Below the pieces are notes generated by a model that had not been told where the DNA came from, searched no databases, and worked only from the letters and a program-made list of their open reading frames with translations. A program made the translations under genes and the position numbers. A stretch of 64,000 nucleotides of DNA from contig CM077646.1 of assembly GCA_039707465.1 (NCBI GenBank), positions 77,586,715 to 77,650,714 of the forward strand. The letters run 5' to 3'. Shown in pieces: positions 21,841 through 34,003 of this stretch. The stretch is from Rhabdophis nuchalis. Lineage: Eukaryota; Chordata; Lepidosauria; Squamata; Natricidae. Position 1 is the first letter of the stretch. The number at the start of each line of letters is the position of its first letter.

Positions 21841-24339
21841 ATATCTTAGCTAATTATGTTAATTATACTATATTTTATATAACAGTAAACATTATATTTA
21901 CTGTTTTATTTTTTATAATGTATTTTTGTAACGTTGTAAGCTGCAAAATAGTAAATGTACATTGATCACATGTACATTTAATTAATTAATAAATAACATG
22001 AAAAATAACCAACCAGAAAAGCAATCGTTTTCAAACCTTTCAAATGTTGCCTTTTAACCAATTGGCATTCTCTAGTTAATAGAGTAATTACTAGAGTAAC
22101 TACTAGAGTCTAGTAGTAGTATTTTAATGTAATAAATAACCCAAGCTTGATCGAAAATTCCAATAAATTGCAGATACAATGACTAACAAAAAATGGTAAC
22201 ATCTTTCTGAAAGTTTCAGTTATGAGTACCTGCTAATGCTAAACTTTCTTTACTATCAGATGATTTATGGATTATAATCCTTCTTCATCCAAAATTCAGA
22301 CATTCTTGCAAGCCAGTGAAAATAGGGTAGAATAGTTAGTAGAGCACCTTATTTAACAGAAAAAGATTGAAAATCAAATATTTCAACTAATAAACTTACA
22401 TAAATATATACACACACAGATATGAATATTTACAATGTCAGGCTTACATACTCATGTAAAAAAATACCAGAAGCAATCTATCAATACTTTTTCAGATTAA
22501 CAAATATTATTAAAAAGCATGCCTCTTAATAAAATTTGTCAGCTAGAAAAACTCTTACCAGATTTTTGGTTTCTGGCTACCATATACTAACACGACTTTC
22601 CTCCTAAAATATTAATTATACTGTGATGTCCAGAGCTGGTCTCACATATGTTTTGCTGTGGACATTTACATTTTATTCCATTCCTATGATAAGTTTATAG
22701 TTGGTAGAGAGTAGAGACAGACAGATAGAGTGAGTAGTGGGGGTGGTAGAAGCAGCAGCAGTGATGTTTTTGATTTAACTTTGCTTCAATAGATGAGATC
22801 AAAGCCATTCTACAGCACAAGTGTTTTGCCTCACTCTTGTCAAAGCATTTCGCAACATAGCCCAGAACTAAATTTCTATGAATTTGTAGTCCTTAGAAAT
22901 TGTACAGGATGTGGTATGGAATACAACAAATGCATAAATAAAAGCTGGTTGATGATAGAAATCAATTACCACCACCTTGACTAAATGAAGGGGCAACTCA
23001 GGTTCCAAGCCAATGAGCAGCAAAGAGATTTTTAATATACTTCATATGGATCATTTCATATCATTCTTCTTTCTTAAATTGTTTTTCCCCCATTGAAGGA
23101 AATGGCCTGATCATTTCATGCATCTTATCTGTATAATGCAGAACCTGATCAATTGCAGGTTCATTTCATTCATAACAATTATTTGAGTGCTGGCTGCACA
23201 GATTCTCTTAAGCCTAGCACTATTCCCATCCCTTTCCCCAAATGCATTCCGTCAATAGCCTTTAATGTATTATAGTTCATCTTCATTCAAATGTAAAATA
23301 AATACCTGCAAATTCAGTCGCATCCATCTCCTTTATTCTGGGCTAAATATTCCTAGTTATGGTTGACAACAGCAGACACAGCCTTTCACTCACAACAGTA
23401 CCATGGGATTAATTTTGACTTCAACAATTGACAATCCTCACAGGTAGCATCTAAATAGCTAAAGATTTTGCAAGGCTCCTTCTTTTATTCTTTTGCATAA
23501 TGTATTCTGGTGTTTGAAGTTGGAAAAAAAGCAAGAAGTTATGAAATCTACCATAACTAGAAATCTTACTGCCTGGCTTCTCAGATTTCGGGAGGCTTTT
23601 ACACAAGGTTTTTTATTGGGGGGGGGGGGGGGGTGTCTTGCTTTGTTAATACAAAATCTAGAGGGAAGTAATCATTCATGAAAATCAGACTTGTGGGTTG
23701 CTGGGTTCTGGGCTTTGGAGTGCAGGCAAAGGGCAGCTTGAGAGAAATTTCCACTATGAGCAGGCAACCAGGAATGGGCTGTTTACCCCAAGCCTTTATT
23801 TATGGGGCAGAGTTGATCAGCTGGATCAAAGCAATCTATTCTGGAAAACGGGCTACAAAAGCTGGCCAATTTTGGATTATTGATTTTACAGACAGACATC
23901 CACTACTCTGCCAGTAACTAACCTCATTTAGGAAATACACTTGCCCATGCCCAAATTCATGTTAGTTCTACCCTGGTCCTGTTAAAAAAAAAATTAAAAA
24001 CCTTCACCCAGGTCTTGGTTTAGGTCAGAAGGTAGGTTCCTGGTAGAAAGGTCATATGTTTGAGAGGGGCTGCTTCACTCTTTCTCAATGCCAATTATTT
24101 TCCTTTGCATTGTTGTTATAAATTTATTTTTTAATGTTATATGTCTCTTAAAGTCACTGTGAAGTTGGGAAATTTTACAAATTGATGTATTCACGCAGGT
24201 ATTCTAAATAGAATACTGGGCCCAATCTTTTTATGAATAACTAATTTAATCTTGCCTTCTTTGCCTATAAGGACAGCTTTTTCTTATCTGTAATGTACCC
24301 TATAATTAGCTCTAACATGTGTTATTAATCTTTTAGTAT
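21841..24339. other. No gene or repeat recognised, with a G16 run
   Basis: Sixteen consecutive G at 23618-23633. GC-richer DNA at 23680-23920 could be a decayed element but has no diagnostic ends. Confidence 0.5.
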
Positions 24340-24429
24340 ATGAATAATATACTGAAATAATGTGAAGCTAAGTCAGAAAGGGAATTCCCTTTCTGACTTA
24401 GATTCACATTATTTCAGTATATTATTCAT
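24340..24429. repeat. 90-bp near-perfect palindrome
   Basis: Two 45-base arms meet with no spacer at GAATTC (24382-24387). There is one mismatch in 45 pairs (in GAAGCTAAG against CTTAGATTC). The outer part reads ATGAATAATATACTG. No TSD or transposon ends are evident. Confidence 0.95.
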
Positions 24430-25160
24430 TCTTGATTTTTTTTCTTTGTATTATATGGTGTTATTAGGCAGCAGTGAATACAAACAAAAAATTAAAGTTT
24501 TTGTTGTGCAGGACTTGTGATTCAAACTAACTTGTCAATATACGTAAATGAGACAAGGCTTTATGATTTCAAAAAATATCATGTATGGACAATGATAGTA
24601 AAACAAATTTATACATTTTTATTAAATAAAAATAGTATTACTGCTTTTAAAATACATATTGATGATGGCAATTCTTTTTAAAAATATAATTGGGAAAAAA
24701 ACAATTGAATTGTAATTCTTTTGTTCCACAAAGCCAGCTAATGAAACCTCTATTTCCAAAGGTTGCTCATATAAATTACATTATTGACCTCTGTAAAATT
24801 AATGGCGTGAATAAGTGATCATTAGTGCATATCAAAGATCCCATTCTAGCAGATAGAATTAATTAATTAATTTCAGTTCCATGGTGTGCTAAAATGTGTT
24901 GCTTGGCTGAACACCACATTATATCTACAGCTGCTGTTGTATAATTATGTCACAACCATGTCCCAGTATCTATCATTCCCAATTTTTTTTTCTTGCCAAA
25001 GGATATTTACACATCCATTGTCTTCATTTCTCTTCATTGTCTGGATTACACATCCAGATCTTCATTTCAAGACTACTGTGTCTCCACAATGATTTGTTAG
25101 TAATGTCTACTGTTGCCAATTGAAGCAACCAAACACACAAAATTAAAAGAAAATGGTATC
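24430..25160. other. No gene or repeat recognised
   Basis: AT-rich with an (ATTA)n patch near 24860. Confidence 0.5.
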
Positions 25161-25168
25161 ATCTAAAT

Positions 25169-25299
25169 CAGGGGTGTCAAACTCACAGCCCACAGGCCAG
25201 ATGCATCATGTGCTGGCCACGACCATCTCCGGTTTAGCAAAGAGGGGGGAGTTGTGATACGTCAGGTAATGATGTGTCATCACAGGTTTGACACCCCTG
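25169..25299. mobile_element. hAT-type MITE (GGGGTGTCAAAC family) with 8-bp TSD
   Basis: CAGGGGTGTCAAACTC ... GTTTGACACCCCTG, 131 bp, with exact TSD ATCTAAAT (25161-25168 and 25300-25307). No transposase. Confidence 0.94.
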
Positions 25300-25888
25300 A
25301 TCTAAATGCTGACTCATCACAACTGAACAGGATGAGAAGGTAAATCCTTAAAGCAACTGTATTGCCTATTTTCCCTTGTACTACAAGAGGACATGCAAAA
25401 TATAGCCATTTCTGCTGTTGTGGTTTGAAGGATATGATATCCAATTTATAGCTTGCACTAGCCCATACAGAATTCTAAAATATCTCTGCTTTTGGAGGTG
25501 CTGCTCAAAAAAAGAGTATTCTCACAGACGAATGCACCTGTACCATTTTTATTTATTTACTCAATCTTTACAGTATGATGCCTTAATTTCTGAATGATGT
25601 TCCATGAAACGTTTTGGTACAGTACACTTTAAATCAAATTTTAAGAAAAAGTGCCCTGCTAATTCAACCACAGATCCTCATGTAATCATGAGCAGTCCCA
25701 ATATAGAAAGAAACTTGCATGCAGAGTTATCTTTACCTTACCTGCCTTTGGGGGGACACGGTTGGCCCATACTTCACCTAAGTCCTAACTTTATCCCAAT
25801 GATCAATCTTTAATACAAGTTCAGTAAGTAGTCGTAGACATGATGTCAAAGTTACAACATGTGTGTTAAGATTCTGTAATATAAGTTT
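25300..25888. other. No gene or repeat recognised
   Basis: A 69-codon plus-strand frame at 25604-25813 has no recognised motif. Confidence 0.5.
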
Positions 25889-25996
25889 TAGGACGTGGTG
25901 GCTCAGTGGCTAAGACGCTGAGCTTGTCGATCAGAAAGGTCAGCAGTTCAGTGGTTCTAATCCCTAGCGCCATGTAACGGAGTGAGCTCTCTCACA
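25889..25996 (+). mobile_element. tRNA-derived SINE head, 3' truncated
   Basis: A box GTGGCTCAGTGGC at 25897-25909 and B box GGTTCTAATCC at 25952-25962; body stops after GTAACGGAGTGAGCTC. Same family as 9248. Confidence 0.85.
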
Positions 25997-26137
25997 CAAA
26001 TATATTCACACACAATGTGCAATTAGAAAAGCAAATCCCTAACTCATATATAAGCATCAGAAAACTGAAGATAAAACAATACCATAATCTAAACATTGCA
26101 CAGAAATAAAAATGCAAGTAAGGATGCGCTGCTAAAT

Positions 26138-26471
26138 TTAAGCTGCTAAAATGCTGAGTTTGTCGATCAGAAAGGGAAGCAGTTCAAGTGGTTTGAATCC
26201 CAAGTGCTGTGTAACAGAATAAGCTCCCGTTACTTGTCCCAGCTTCTGTCAACCTAGCAGTTCAAAAGCATGTAAAACTGCAAGTAGTAAAATAGAAACC
26301 ACCATTGATGGGAAGGTAACAGCGTTCCGTGCGCCTTCAGCATTTAGTCATCCTGGCCACATGACCACGGAGACCATAGTGCTGGCTCTTCGGTTTTGAA
26401 ATGGAAATGAGCACCACCCCCTAGAGTTGGGAATGAGTAGCACATATGTGTGAAGGGAACATTTACCTTTA
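26138..26471 (+). mobile_element. tRNA-derived squamate SINE, nearly full length
   Basis: Body TGTCGATCAGAAAGG, CCGTTACTTGTCCCAGCTTC, GGTAACAGCGTTCCGTGCGC, CACATGACCACGGAGACC and end GAAGGGAACATTTACCTTTA. The A box region is eroded and B box GTTTGAATCC is recognisable. Lies ~140 bases after the truncated copy at 25889. Confidence 0.9.
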
Positions 26472-28154
26472 ATACAAGTTTCTTTCTTTTAGAGTTGTTT
26501 CACAACATTGTATACCGGAACATAAGGGACAACATTTGCATCTTGATACATGTTGTTATGGATGTCCATGCTAACTGTTCAATCAACTTTTGAACTGGGG
26601 AGCTGAGATCTCCTTTTCCTCTAAATGAAGCAGAACCATTCTGGCTTATTTCACACAAAGTCTTAAAATAATGTGGAAGTCATGAGGATTCTCATGCACA
26701 AATTCTTAGGAACTATAAGTCAGCAGAAAAACGTTTTCCCTTAAGAATTCTAAGAGCTGCAGGCCCAGTTCTTGGCTATAAATGGCTTCTTGTTGGGTCT
26801 GTAGAAGCACCACTGATCTTTCATCTTCTCAGAACTTGTTTGTTCATTTCGTGGAAAGGCTGAAGGAAAAGGGAGTATTGTGAAGCATTCTGAAAAATTT
26901 TGAACACTTTCCAAGCAAGCTGAAAGATAATTATGCAGTTATGCATTTTTTTAAGAAAGCTCTAATGCTTTGGGTATTGTGTAAAGAACCAATAAATTCT
27001 GTAAACAAAGAAATATTAAGTTTAAGAGTTTTCCAGAATGAACATCTTTCATAACAACAATAGAGACCGTGCAAAATTTACTTTAACCAGGTAATGTTAC
27101 ACAAGGGAGATGTCCTGCTGAACTATAAACACACTACTGAATTCCTCACCATGTGAACTAATTACTTAAAACCCACTCAAGGGCTCTACTAAACAGTAAA
27201 AATTCCCCCAGCTCTCAAAGTAGGACAGATGGCCCTTTAAATAAGTTTTGGCTCATGTTTCCCAGAAATATAATTAGTATTTACTGTATAGGTTGATATT
27301 TTCTCTGTACTTAGGGAAAGTAAACAAAAGAGCTACTAAAACAACAGAAATTTCCAGGAACATGAAAACAAAGTTTAAAAAGCCAGAAACTTTAGAGTGA
27401 AGTATATGAAAAACTATTATAATGGACATAATCATAACATTGTCAAAACAAAATGGAATTAAATTAATATTACAATGCAAAATAAACAACAAAGTATAGC
27501 AAAAAATATATGAAAAATAAATCACTTTCTCTTTCTCTTTTTTCTTTATAGAATCAAATTACTGGGGATTAGATTTTGCAATCAGGTTTCCAACTGACAG
27601 AATAAGATACTGGTCAAATCTTGAAAACAACACAGGTTTTCCTCCTAGTTATGAAATTCCCTTTGAGGTTTGTAGAAAGGACCAAGCATTATCTTGAAAC
27701 TGGATGTTGAAGTAACTTGTGAAGTTTAGTATGAAGCAAATACTGAAGTAAGACATGATAGCATTCTTCAAATTCTTGAGTAGTTGCTATCTAAAAAATA
27801 CATGCTGTTATTTTATAAAATACGAAGAAATCTAATGAAGGAGTTAGAAGAGGGTGAATTATAACTGAATATCAGAAGAGACTTTTTAGTGACAAGACCA
27901 ATTTTACATTAAAAACAATTATCTAGAGAGACAAGGCTGCATTCTGCATTAGCTCTTCAAACATAGGTTAAGACAACCATGTTTTGAAAATATTCTGCCA
28001 CTTCTGGATTTCCTGAATTAAGCCGGGATTCCGTTTACTAGATTATGAGATTCCCCTCTAACACTTTGACTCTAAGATTCTGGCAAACAGCTATATTTCT
28101 TAGAAAACATATGTACTATGTGCTATACTCTACTATATTGTATATCTACAAATA
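26472..28154. other. No gene or repeat recognised
   Basis: Includes a pyrimidine tract plus AG at 27527-27551 that looks like a plus-strand splice acceptor, without a following conserved frame. Confidence 0.5.
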
Positions 28155-28162
28155 GATTAGGA

Positions 28163-28591
28163 CAGTGATGGTGAACCTTTTTCACCTTGGGTGCCAAAAG
28201 CACTCATGTGTGCGCTATCATGCAAATGTGCGTACCCACTCCCATTTCATCTCCCCGATACTATGCCCTCTGCTCATGTGGCCCCCTCCTGCTGCCCTGA
28301 ACATGCGCACACTGCTCTCTTGGAGCCTGGGGAGGGGAAAAATTGCCTCCCTGCCACGCCACCCCCCCCCCCCCCCCATTTTCCAACTTCCGGGTTGTAC
28401 ATTGGGCCATTTCTCTCCCTCCAGAGGCTTTTTTTGCTACGGAGGGCAAAAAATGGCTGAAAATCAAGGCTGAAAATCAGCTGGCCATCGCGCTCATATG
28501 TGGTGGAGCTGATAGGGCAATGCCTCACGTGCCCTCAGAAATGGCTCCGCATGACAGCTGTGGCACGCATGCCATAGGTTCGCCATCGCGG
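28163..28591. mobile_element. hAT-type element (CAGTGATGGCGAACC family) with 8-bp TSD
   Basis: CAGTGATGGTGAACCTTTTT ... ATAGGTTCGCCATCGCGG, 429 bp, with exact TSD GATTAGGA (28155-28162 and 28592-28599). The terminal CACTG has become CGCGG. Interior carries C16 at 28362-28377. Relative at 44622. Confidence 0.92.
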
Positions 28592-28603
28592 GATTAGGAT
28601 ATA

Positions 28604-29010
28604 TAGGTAGTCTTTGACTTTCGACTGGCTGCTTAGCAACTGTTCAAAGTTGCAAAAGATCCCTCAAAAGATTTATGATCTAGTTTTGAAGTTCTGAAAA
28701 TGCCCCCCTTCCATGGTGACGCTCGATAACCAGCTGACATCTATAGCCATTTGTAGTACTCAATGGTCACATGACCATAATTTACAAAGGTTTTGCCAGA
28801 AACAGGTTTATTTCTGGTTTCCAGTTAAAAAAACTGCCCATAGCGAACAATGAGTTCACTTAACATCTACTATTTGCTCTTTATGTTTGCCTCAGTCATT
28901 TAATGACCATTGCAAAATGGTTGTACATGGTCACCTGCTTTACAACAATCACAACCTATAACCATAATTGTCAGGCTCAATTTACTGTCATAAGTGGAGG
29001 TTTGCCTGTA
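28604..29010. mobile_element. MITE of the 'AGGTAGTCCTTGACTTACGACC' group
   Basis: ATAGGTAGTCTTTGACTTTCGAC at the left and TAAGTGGAGGTTTGCCTGTATA at the right are inverted ends. It begins within 12 bp of the hAT element at 28163, so it lies tail to tail with it. Confidence 0.75.
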
Positions 29011-30091
29011 TACCGGCAGCAATGTCATTAATCGTCTTCATTTGTACCAGCAGCTGCAACTTTTTAAAAATCTTCTTCACGAAATTTTAAATATCTGCAT
29101 GGATCTCCATTTCATCTTGGGGGATCTGGGCTCTTTAAAATGTATCATCTCATATTCCACATCCCTCTTTTAAAAAAACTGGTGACTTCATAATTTTCCA
29201 TGAGCATAAAATTTGTGTTCTTTTCAAGATGTCATATTCTCTTTGGATCAGATTTTCAAAAAAAGGGTAAATAATCATCACATCTAGTCATCAAACATAA
29301 TAAAGGATTTGATTGAATTTGATTTGATACATAATGACTTCATGCAGTTTGTGAAGTAATGAAAGCTGAAATACTCTCTATGGTGTTCTGAAAAACTACC
29401 AAATAGAATGGAAATTATTTAAATCTGTGAAATCATTATTTATTTAGAACTAAGATATGATCTGGTTAAAGCAATGCAAGATTTCAGTAAAGCCCTCCTG
29501 TACTACTACCATGCAGCCTTTGTGGGACCACTTCTAAAAACTGTTCAAAATGACAGCTGGTTGTAGCAGTCAGATCACTGATCAAAATTAGTTACAAAGA
29601 GAATGTCAATTCCCTATTACAGAAAAAAAAAATTTCACAGGAATAAAAAAGTTTTATTTTAGTATGCTAGGGTTTAACTTCAACATTTAGTATTCTAGTG
29701 TTTAAATTCAACGTTTTCATTTATAAAAACTTTTTAGTGTTAATTTCCAGATATTTTATAAACAAAGGTCTAATAGAAAAATGGTGATCTATGAGGAAAT
29801 ATAAACTCTAAACTTTGCCTTCCTTACCAAGAGTACATTACTGTTAATTAAAATTAAATTTGAAACATTTGGAAACCCAAAAATATCGAGCAAAAACAGG
29901 AGTCTGTACAGCTTAATATCCTTTATATGTTTATTTATTTACCAAATGTATTTGCTGCCCATCTTGTAGTTCAAGTATTAAATCCATGTTAATAGAAACC
30001 TATAATGTAACACATAATTAGAATTAATGCTGACAGAATTAAATCAAATTATTAAGTTTGAGTACAAACAAGGTGGTAAATGCAATAATAG
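29011..30091. other. No gene or repeat recognised
   Basis: Imperfect GATTTGATT repeats around 29305-29330; otherwise unassigned AT-rich DNA. Confidence 0.5.
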
Positions 30092-30439
30092 GTAAAGGTT
30101 CCCCTCACACATATGTGCGCATATGTGCTACTCTAAGGGGCAGTACTCATCTCTGTTTCAAAGCCAAAGAGCCAGCGCTGTCCAAAGACGTCTCTGTGGT
30201 CATGTAGCCAGCATGACTAAACGCCAAAGGCGCACGGAACACTGTTACCTTCCCATCAAAGGTGGTTCCTATTTTTCTACTTGCATTTTTACATGCTTTC
30301 AAACTGCTAGGTTGGCAGAAGCTGGGGCAAGTAATGGGAGCTCATTCCGTTACACAGCACTAGGGATTTGAATCGCCAAACTGCTGACCTTTCTGATTGA
30401 CAAGCTCAGCTTCTTAGCCACTGAGCCACCGCGTCCCTT
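30092..30439 (-). mobile_element. tRNA-derived squamate SINE, full length
   Basis: Minus strand starts AGGGACGCGGTGGCTCAGTGGC (A box at 30414-30424) and ends at AGGGGAACCTTTACC next to 30092. The body matches the copy at 9248. It abuts a second, oppositely oriented copy. Confidence 0.92.
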
Positions 30440-30601
30440 AGGTAACAGTGTTCACTGCACCTTCAGCATTTAGTCATGCCAGCCTCATGACCATGGGGAC
30501 CTCTTCAGACAGTGCTGGCTCTTCGGCTTTGAAACAGAGATGAGCACCACCCCCTAAAATCAGGAACAACTAGCACATATGTTTGAAAGGAACCTTTACT
30601 G
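30440..30601 (+). mobile_element. tRNA-derived SINE, 3' half, inverted to its neighbour
   Basis: Starts GGTAACAGTGTTCACTGCAC (mid-body) and ends TTTGAAAGGAACCTTTACTG. It complements 30092-30255 of the adjacent minus-strand copy, so the pair can fold back. Confidence 0.9.
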
Positions 30602-31371
30602 TTCAAACCAATAATATACTAATATAAATAAGTTTATAACAGAGAAAAGGAAAAGTGAAGTATTGTGGTGGTTTTTGTTTGAGCAAAAGATCATTTGATT
30701 ATTTATAATTGTGATCTGGAATTACCACGAAAATCTTAAATCTTCTTTGTTTTTAGAAATGTATCAACTGGCCCTTAAGAAAAATAATATCCCTATCCAG
30801 TCAATTCCAAACTGTATATATTTGTACCAAGTTGATGCAATCAGGTAATAGGATGGAGCAGATGGAATAAAAAGATTAAGAAAAAATAATGTTCAAACTT
30901 CAGCTTTTATGGGCTTGAAAGGAAATGATGGGGTTTTTTCATTTTATGACAGCTGCACCAAATTTCTGTCCATCACACTGTTTGTACATGATGCTATCAT
31001 ATTACATTAATACAACTTTTTTCCACTGATAATGGAAATTGGAAGGAGCTAAAAACGAAATGCAATGTTATGCCTTGTAGATACGTACTATCTGCATCTG
31101 GCAGATGTATACTTATTTTTTGCCTTTATGGTATATAAGCCTACATTTTAACAAAGCACAATACATGAAGTATTTTAGATGATACTGTACAATGAGTTTT
31201 GAGTACTCATTTCATATTTCGTATTTTTATTTCCATATCCCGGGTATGGGTGTCATTCTAAACTAGAAGCAAAGATAAGTTATAGCAATAGTTTCTATTA
31301 TCTGTGCAAATTATCCACATAAACCGCAGCTTTATTAGTATTCAGGAATACTACCTTCATGGACGATAGTG
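30602..31371. other. No gene or repeat recognised
   Basis: Unassigned AT-rich DNA before the hAT element. Confidence 0.5.
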
Positions 31372-31657
31372 TTCTAAAGCAGGGGTCCCCAACCCCCGGG
31401 CCATGGACCGGTGCCAGTCCGTGGCTTGGTAGGAACTGGGCAGCAGGGCTGGAGAGGAGGAGGAGGGAGGAGGGGGCAGCCCCCTGGGCAGAGCACACAG
31501 GAGAGCACAGGCGCAGCTGTTCGCACCGTTGGAGTGCGGCTCTTCCTCCACCCTCGTCGACGATGGGACTCCTGGCCGCCGATTCCCTTTCTCCCTCCCC
31601 CTTCCTCCCTCCACAGCCGGCATGCCGGCCACTCATCATCTTCCAGGGACTGCCGTT

Positions 31658-31660
<3 letters not shown>

Positions 31661-31701
<41 letters not shown>
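31661..31701. repeat. (CA)n microsatellite
   Basis: About 20 uninterrupted CA units inside the hAT element. Confidence 0.97.
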
Positions 31702-31704
<3 letters not shown>

Positions 31705-31840
31705 GGCTTCTCAGCTCCTGGAAGGAGCCTGAGCAAGCGAACTAGCAACCAAGCACGGCGGGCGGCTGGCCGGGGGGGGAGGCTAAGGCGAGTGAGCACG
31801 GCGGGCCGGGCTGAGGAGGCTCCACGGGGGGAGGGGGGGT

Positions 31841-32428
31841 GACGACAGACAGACAGAGAGAGGCACAGACACAGAGAGAGACAGGGAGGGAGGGGGGAAT
31901 CAGAGAGTGACAGCCACACACAGAGAGACAGAGAGAGGGAGGGAGGGAGAGAAAGAGAGAGACGCAGAAAGTGATTAAGTGCGTGAATGCGAGACAGACA
32001 CACACACACACACATATAGTGACAGATGGGCGGACGAAGGGGAGAGAGACAGAGATAGAGAAAGAAAAAGAGAAAGAAAGAAAAAAAGTGGGAGAGAGAA
32101 AGAAAGAGAGAAAGAAAGAGAAAGACAGACAGAAAGAGAGACAGAAAGGAAAGAGAAAAAAAGAGAGAGAGAAAGGAAAAAGAACGAGAGAGAAAGAGAA
32201 AGAAAAAGAGAAAGAGAGAAAGAGAAAAAAGTGAGAAAGAAATAAAGAAAGAAAGAAAGAGAAAGAGGGAAAGAAAGAGAAAGAAAGAGAAAGAGAGAAA
32301 GAAAGAAAGAAAGAAAGAAGAAAAGAGAAAGAAAGAGAGAGAGAGAGAAAGAGAGAAAGAAAGAGAGAGAGAGAGAGAGAGAGGGAAAGAAAGAGACAGA
32401 GAAAGAAAGAAAGAGAAAGAAAGAAAGA
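31841..32428. repeat. Polypurine (GA/GAAA-rich) tract, ~590 bp
   Basis: Nearly pure purine on the plus strand, mostly GAAA and GA units with some GACA and GGGA and a short CA interlude at ~31997-32015. It generates open frames of up to 367 codons on the minus strand made of Ser, Phe, Leu; these are not genes. Confidence 0.96.
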
Positions 32429-32619
32429 ATGTATGACCACAATTGAGCTCAAAAGTTTGGTTGTTAACCAAGACCATTATTAAGTGAGTTTCACATTTTC
32501 CAAGTTGGCCAGGCCCACCCAGTCACATGACTGCTGAGCCACTCAGCCGGTCCGCAAAACTTTCTTTAAAATGAAACCGGTCCCTGGTGCAAAAAAGGTT
32601 GGGGACCCCTGTTCTAAAG

Positions 32620-33667
32620 AGTGGGCACAACAGAGAGAAGGTTTTTCTGTGAGATAACAACTGAAAACAACCAACAGATCCACAGCTGCCTTTATCAACC
32701 TTAGTTCTAAAATAGGAGACATGATCTACAGAATAAAATTCAGGAAGTCATCTGTTTCATAACTTGATAGGTTATCTAAATTATAGAACAAATGGCTTAA
32801 TGAATTCTGTGCTACTGTGTGACTTATACAGCAAACCTGAAATTATCTGGGCTAAGGACGGACCACTTATTTCCATCCTTCCCTACCTCTCAAAAAAAAA
32901 TATGTAGAAAAGCAGTAGTCTCTATGGTTAAGGGCCCCTCTTCTTATTCTTTTATTTTAAAATTGAAATATCATTGTTTTATCAACAAGGTATATTCCTG
33001 ACACTTTCTCATAACAAATACACTTCAAAGACAATACAAAACGTAGATGGTTGCATAGCTTTTTCACAATGAGGTATAGATTGCCAGATGGTTCTACAGA
33101 ATGTAACTAGTAAAAAAAAAACCTCACCCCACATGGAAAATCTCTAAATAGCATTGCTGAGAATTTTGTAAACTAATGGCCACTATCTGGAACATGCTTA
33201 ATTTGGGGCAGTCTGGAATTGTGGGATAAACCTATGCCATGACTTTATCTGTCTCAGATTCCCTTTAAGTCTGTGAAACTCCATGAGAAATAATTCAAAA
33301 TCTAGATTCCTCTGACAAGTCACCACTCTCATTAGCAAGAGTTTGCATATTCTAGGGTTTGTAGTCAATATAACATGCTCAAGAGGAAGTAGTAATAGGA
33401 TTCTAGAATCCAATGAACAGAATCCAAAATAAATAAGCAAGACAAGAAAGTTATAAAAGTGCAATTGTAAGTCAACGATTTTTAATTTGTGGACTGTGAT
33501 GACATGGCAAGCAACTATAGATTGTGACCCTCCCAACAGAAATCATGAACTGGAGGATTGTTACTTACTTATCATATTTATATCCCGCACCCATCTCCCA
33601 CAAAATTGTTACAATTTTTAAAATATCAGATTTGCACTAACTGGTCAGATTTGCACTAAACTATATA
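32620..33667. other. No gene or repeat recognised
   Basis: The minus-strand frame at 33198-33536 (112 codons) shows no recognised motif, and no splice context was found. Confidence 0.45.
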
Positions 33668-33880
33668 TATATAAATGCGAAAACACTCACGCAGGAATCA
33701 TGAAATCTCCAGAACCATAAAGCCTACAAACTTGAAATTTGGCACGTATGTTCCTCTTAGCTTCTAGGTGCTCGGTAACAAATGATTTTTTGAAATATCC
33801 CTCAGAGCATTTGTATTTCATATATTATTATTAACATGTTCTGATGGTAAGGAGTTAGACATTCTACTCCCTCCCAACCT
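33668..33880 (+). mobile_element. Probable Helitron 5' part
   Basis: TATATATATAAATGCGAAAACACTC, then CTCCAGAACC and CTTGAAATTTGGCACGTATG resemble the 5' region of the Helitron-type copies at 18728 and 37435. The CTAG end was not found. Confidence 0.5.
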
Positions 33881-33889
33881 GAAAACTTG

Positions 33890-34003
33890 GACGAGGGCAT
33901 GGCCAGTGCGTAACTCATGCAGCCTGCTGACCACCCAGTCATGCCTAACCAGCCAGCCATTAGGCAGAGAACCAGTTGTTAAATTATTTGAATCCCACCA
34001 CCA
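33890..34003. mobile_element. hAT MITE fragment (CAGTGGTGGG family)
   Basis: GAACCAGTTGTTAAATTATTTGAATCCCACCACCA at 33970-34003 is the inverted end of the family; the other end is missing. Confidence 0.7.

Larger units (their letters stand above)
31380..32611. mobile_element. hAT element with Charlie/MER1-like ends and 8-bp TSD
   Basis: Begins CAGGGGTCCCCAACCCCCGG and ends AGGTTGGGGACCCCTG. The exact TSD TTCTAAAG flanks it (31372-31379 and 32612-32619). The 1232-bp interior is GC-rich to 31840, then a polypurine tract, then a segment resembling the 'GACCACAATTGAGC' MITE. No transposase motif; the long open frames are low-complexity. Confidence 0.92.

Noticed and set aside
27527..27660. Plus-strand exon after a pyrimidine tract and AG at 27551
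   Set aside because: Wrong strand for CACNA2D3, no family resemblance and no donor-acceptor pairing.
31374..32477. 367-codon minus-strand frame rich in Ser, Phe and Leu (and overlapping frames)
   Set aside because: Generated by the GA/GAAA polypurine tract and CA repeat; no stop codons can arise in such sequence in some frames.
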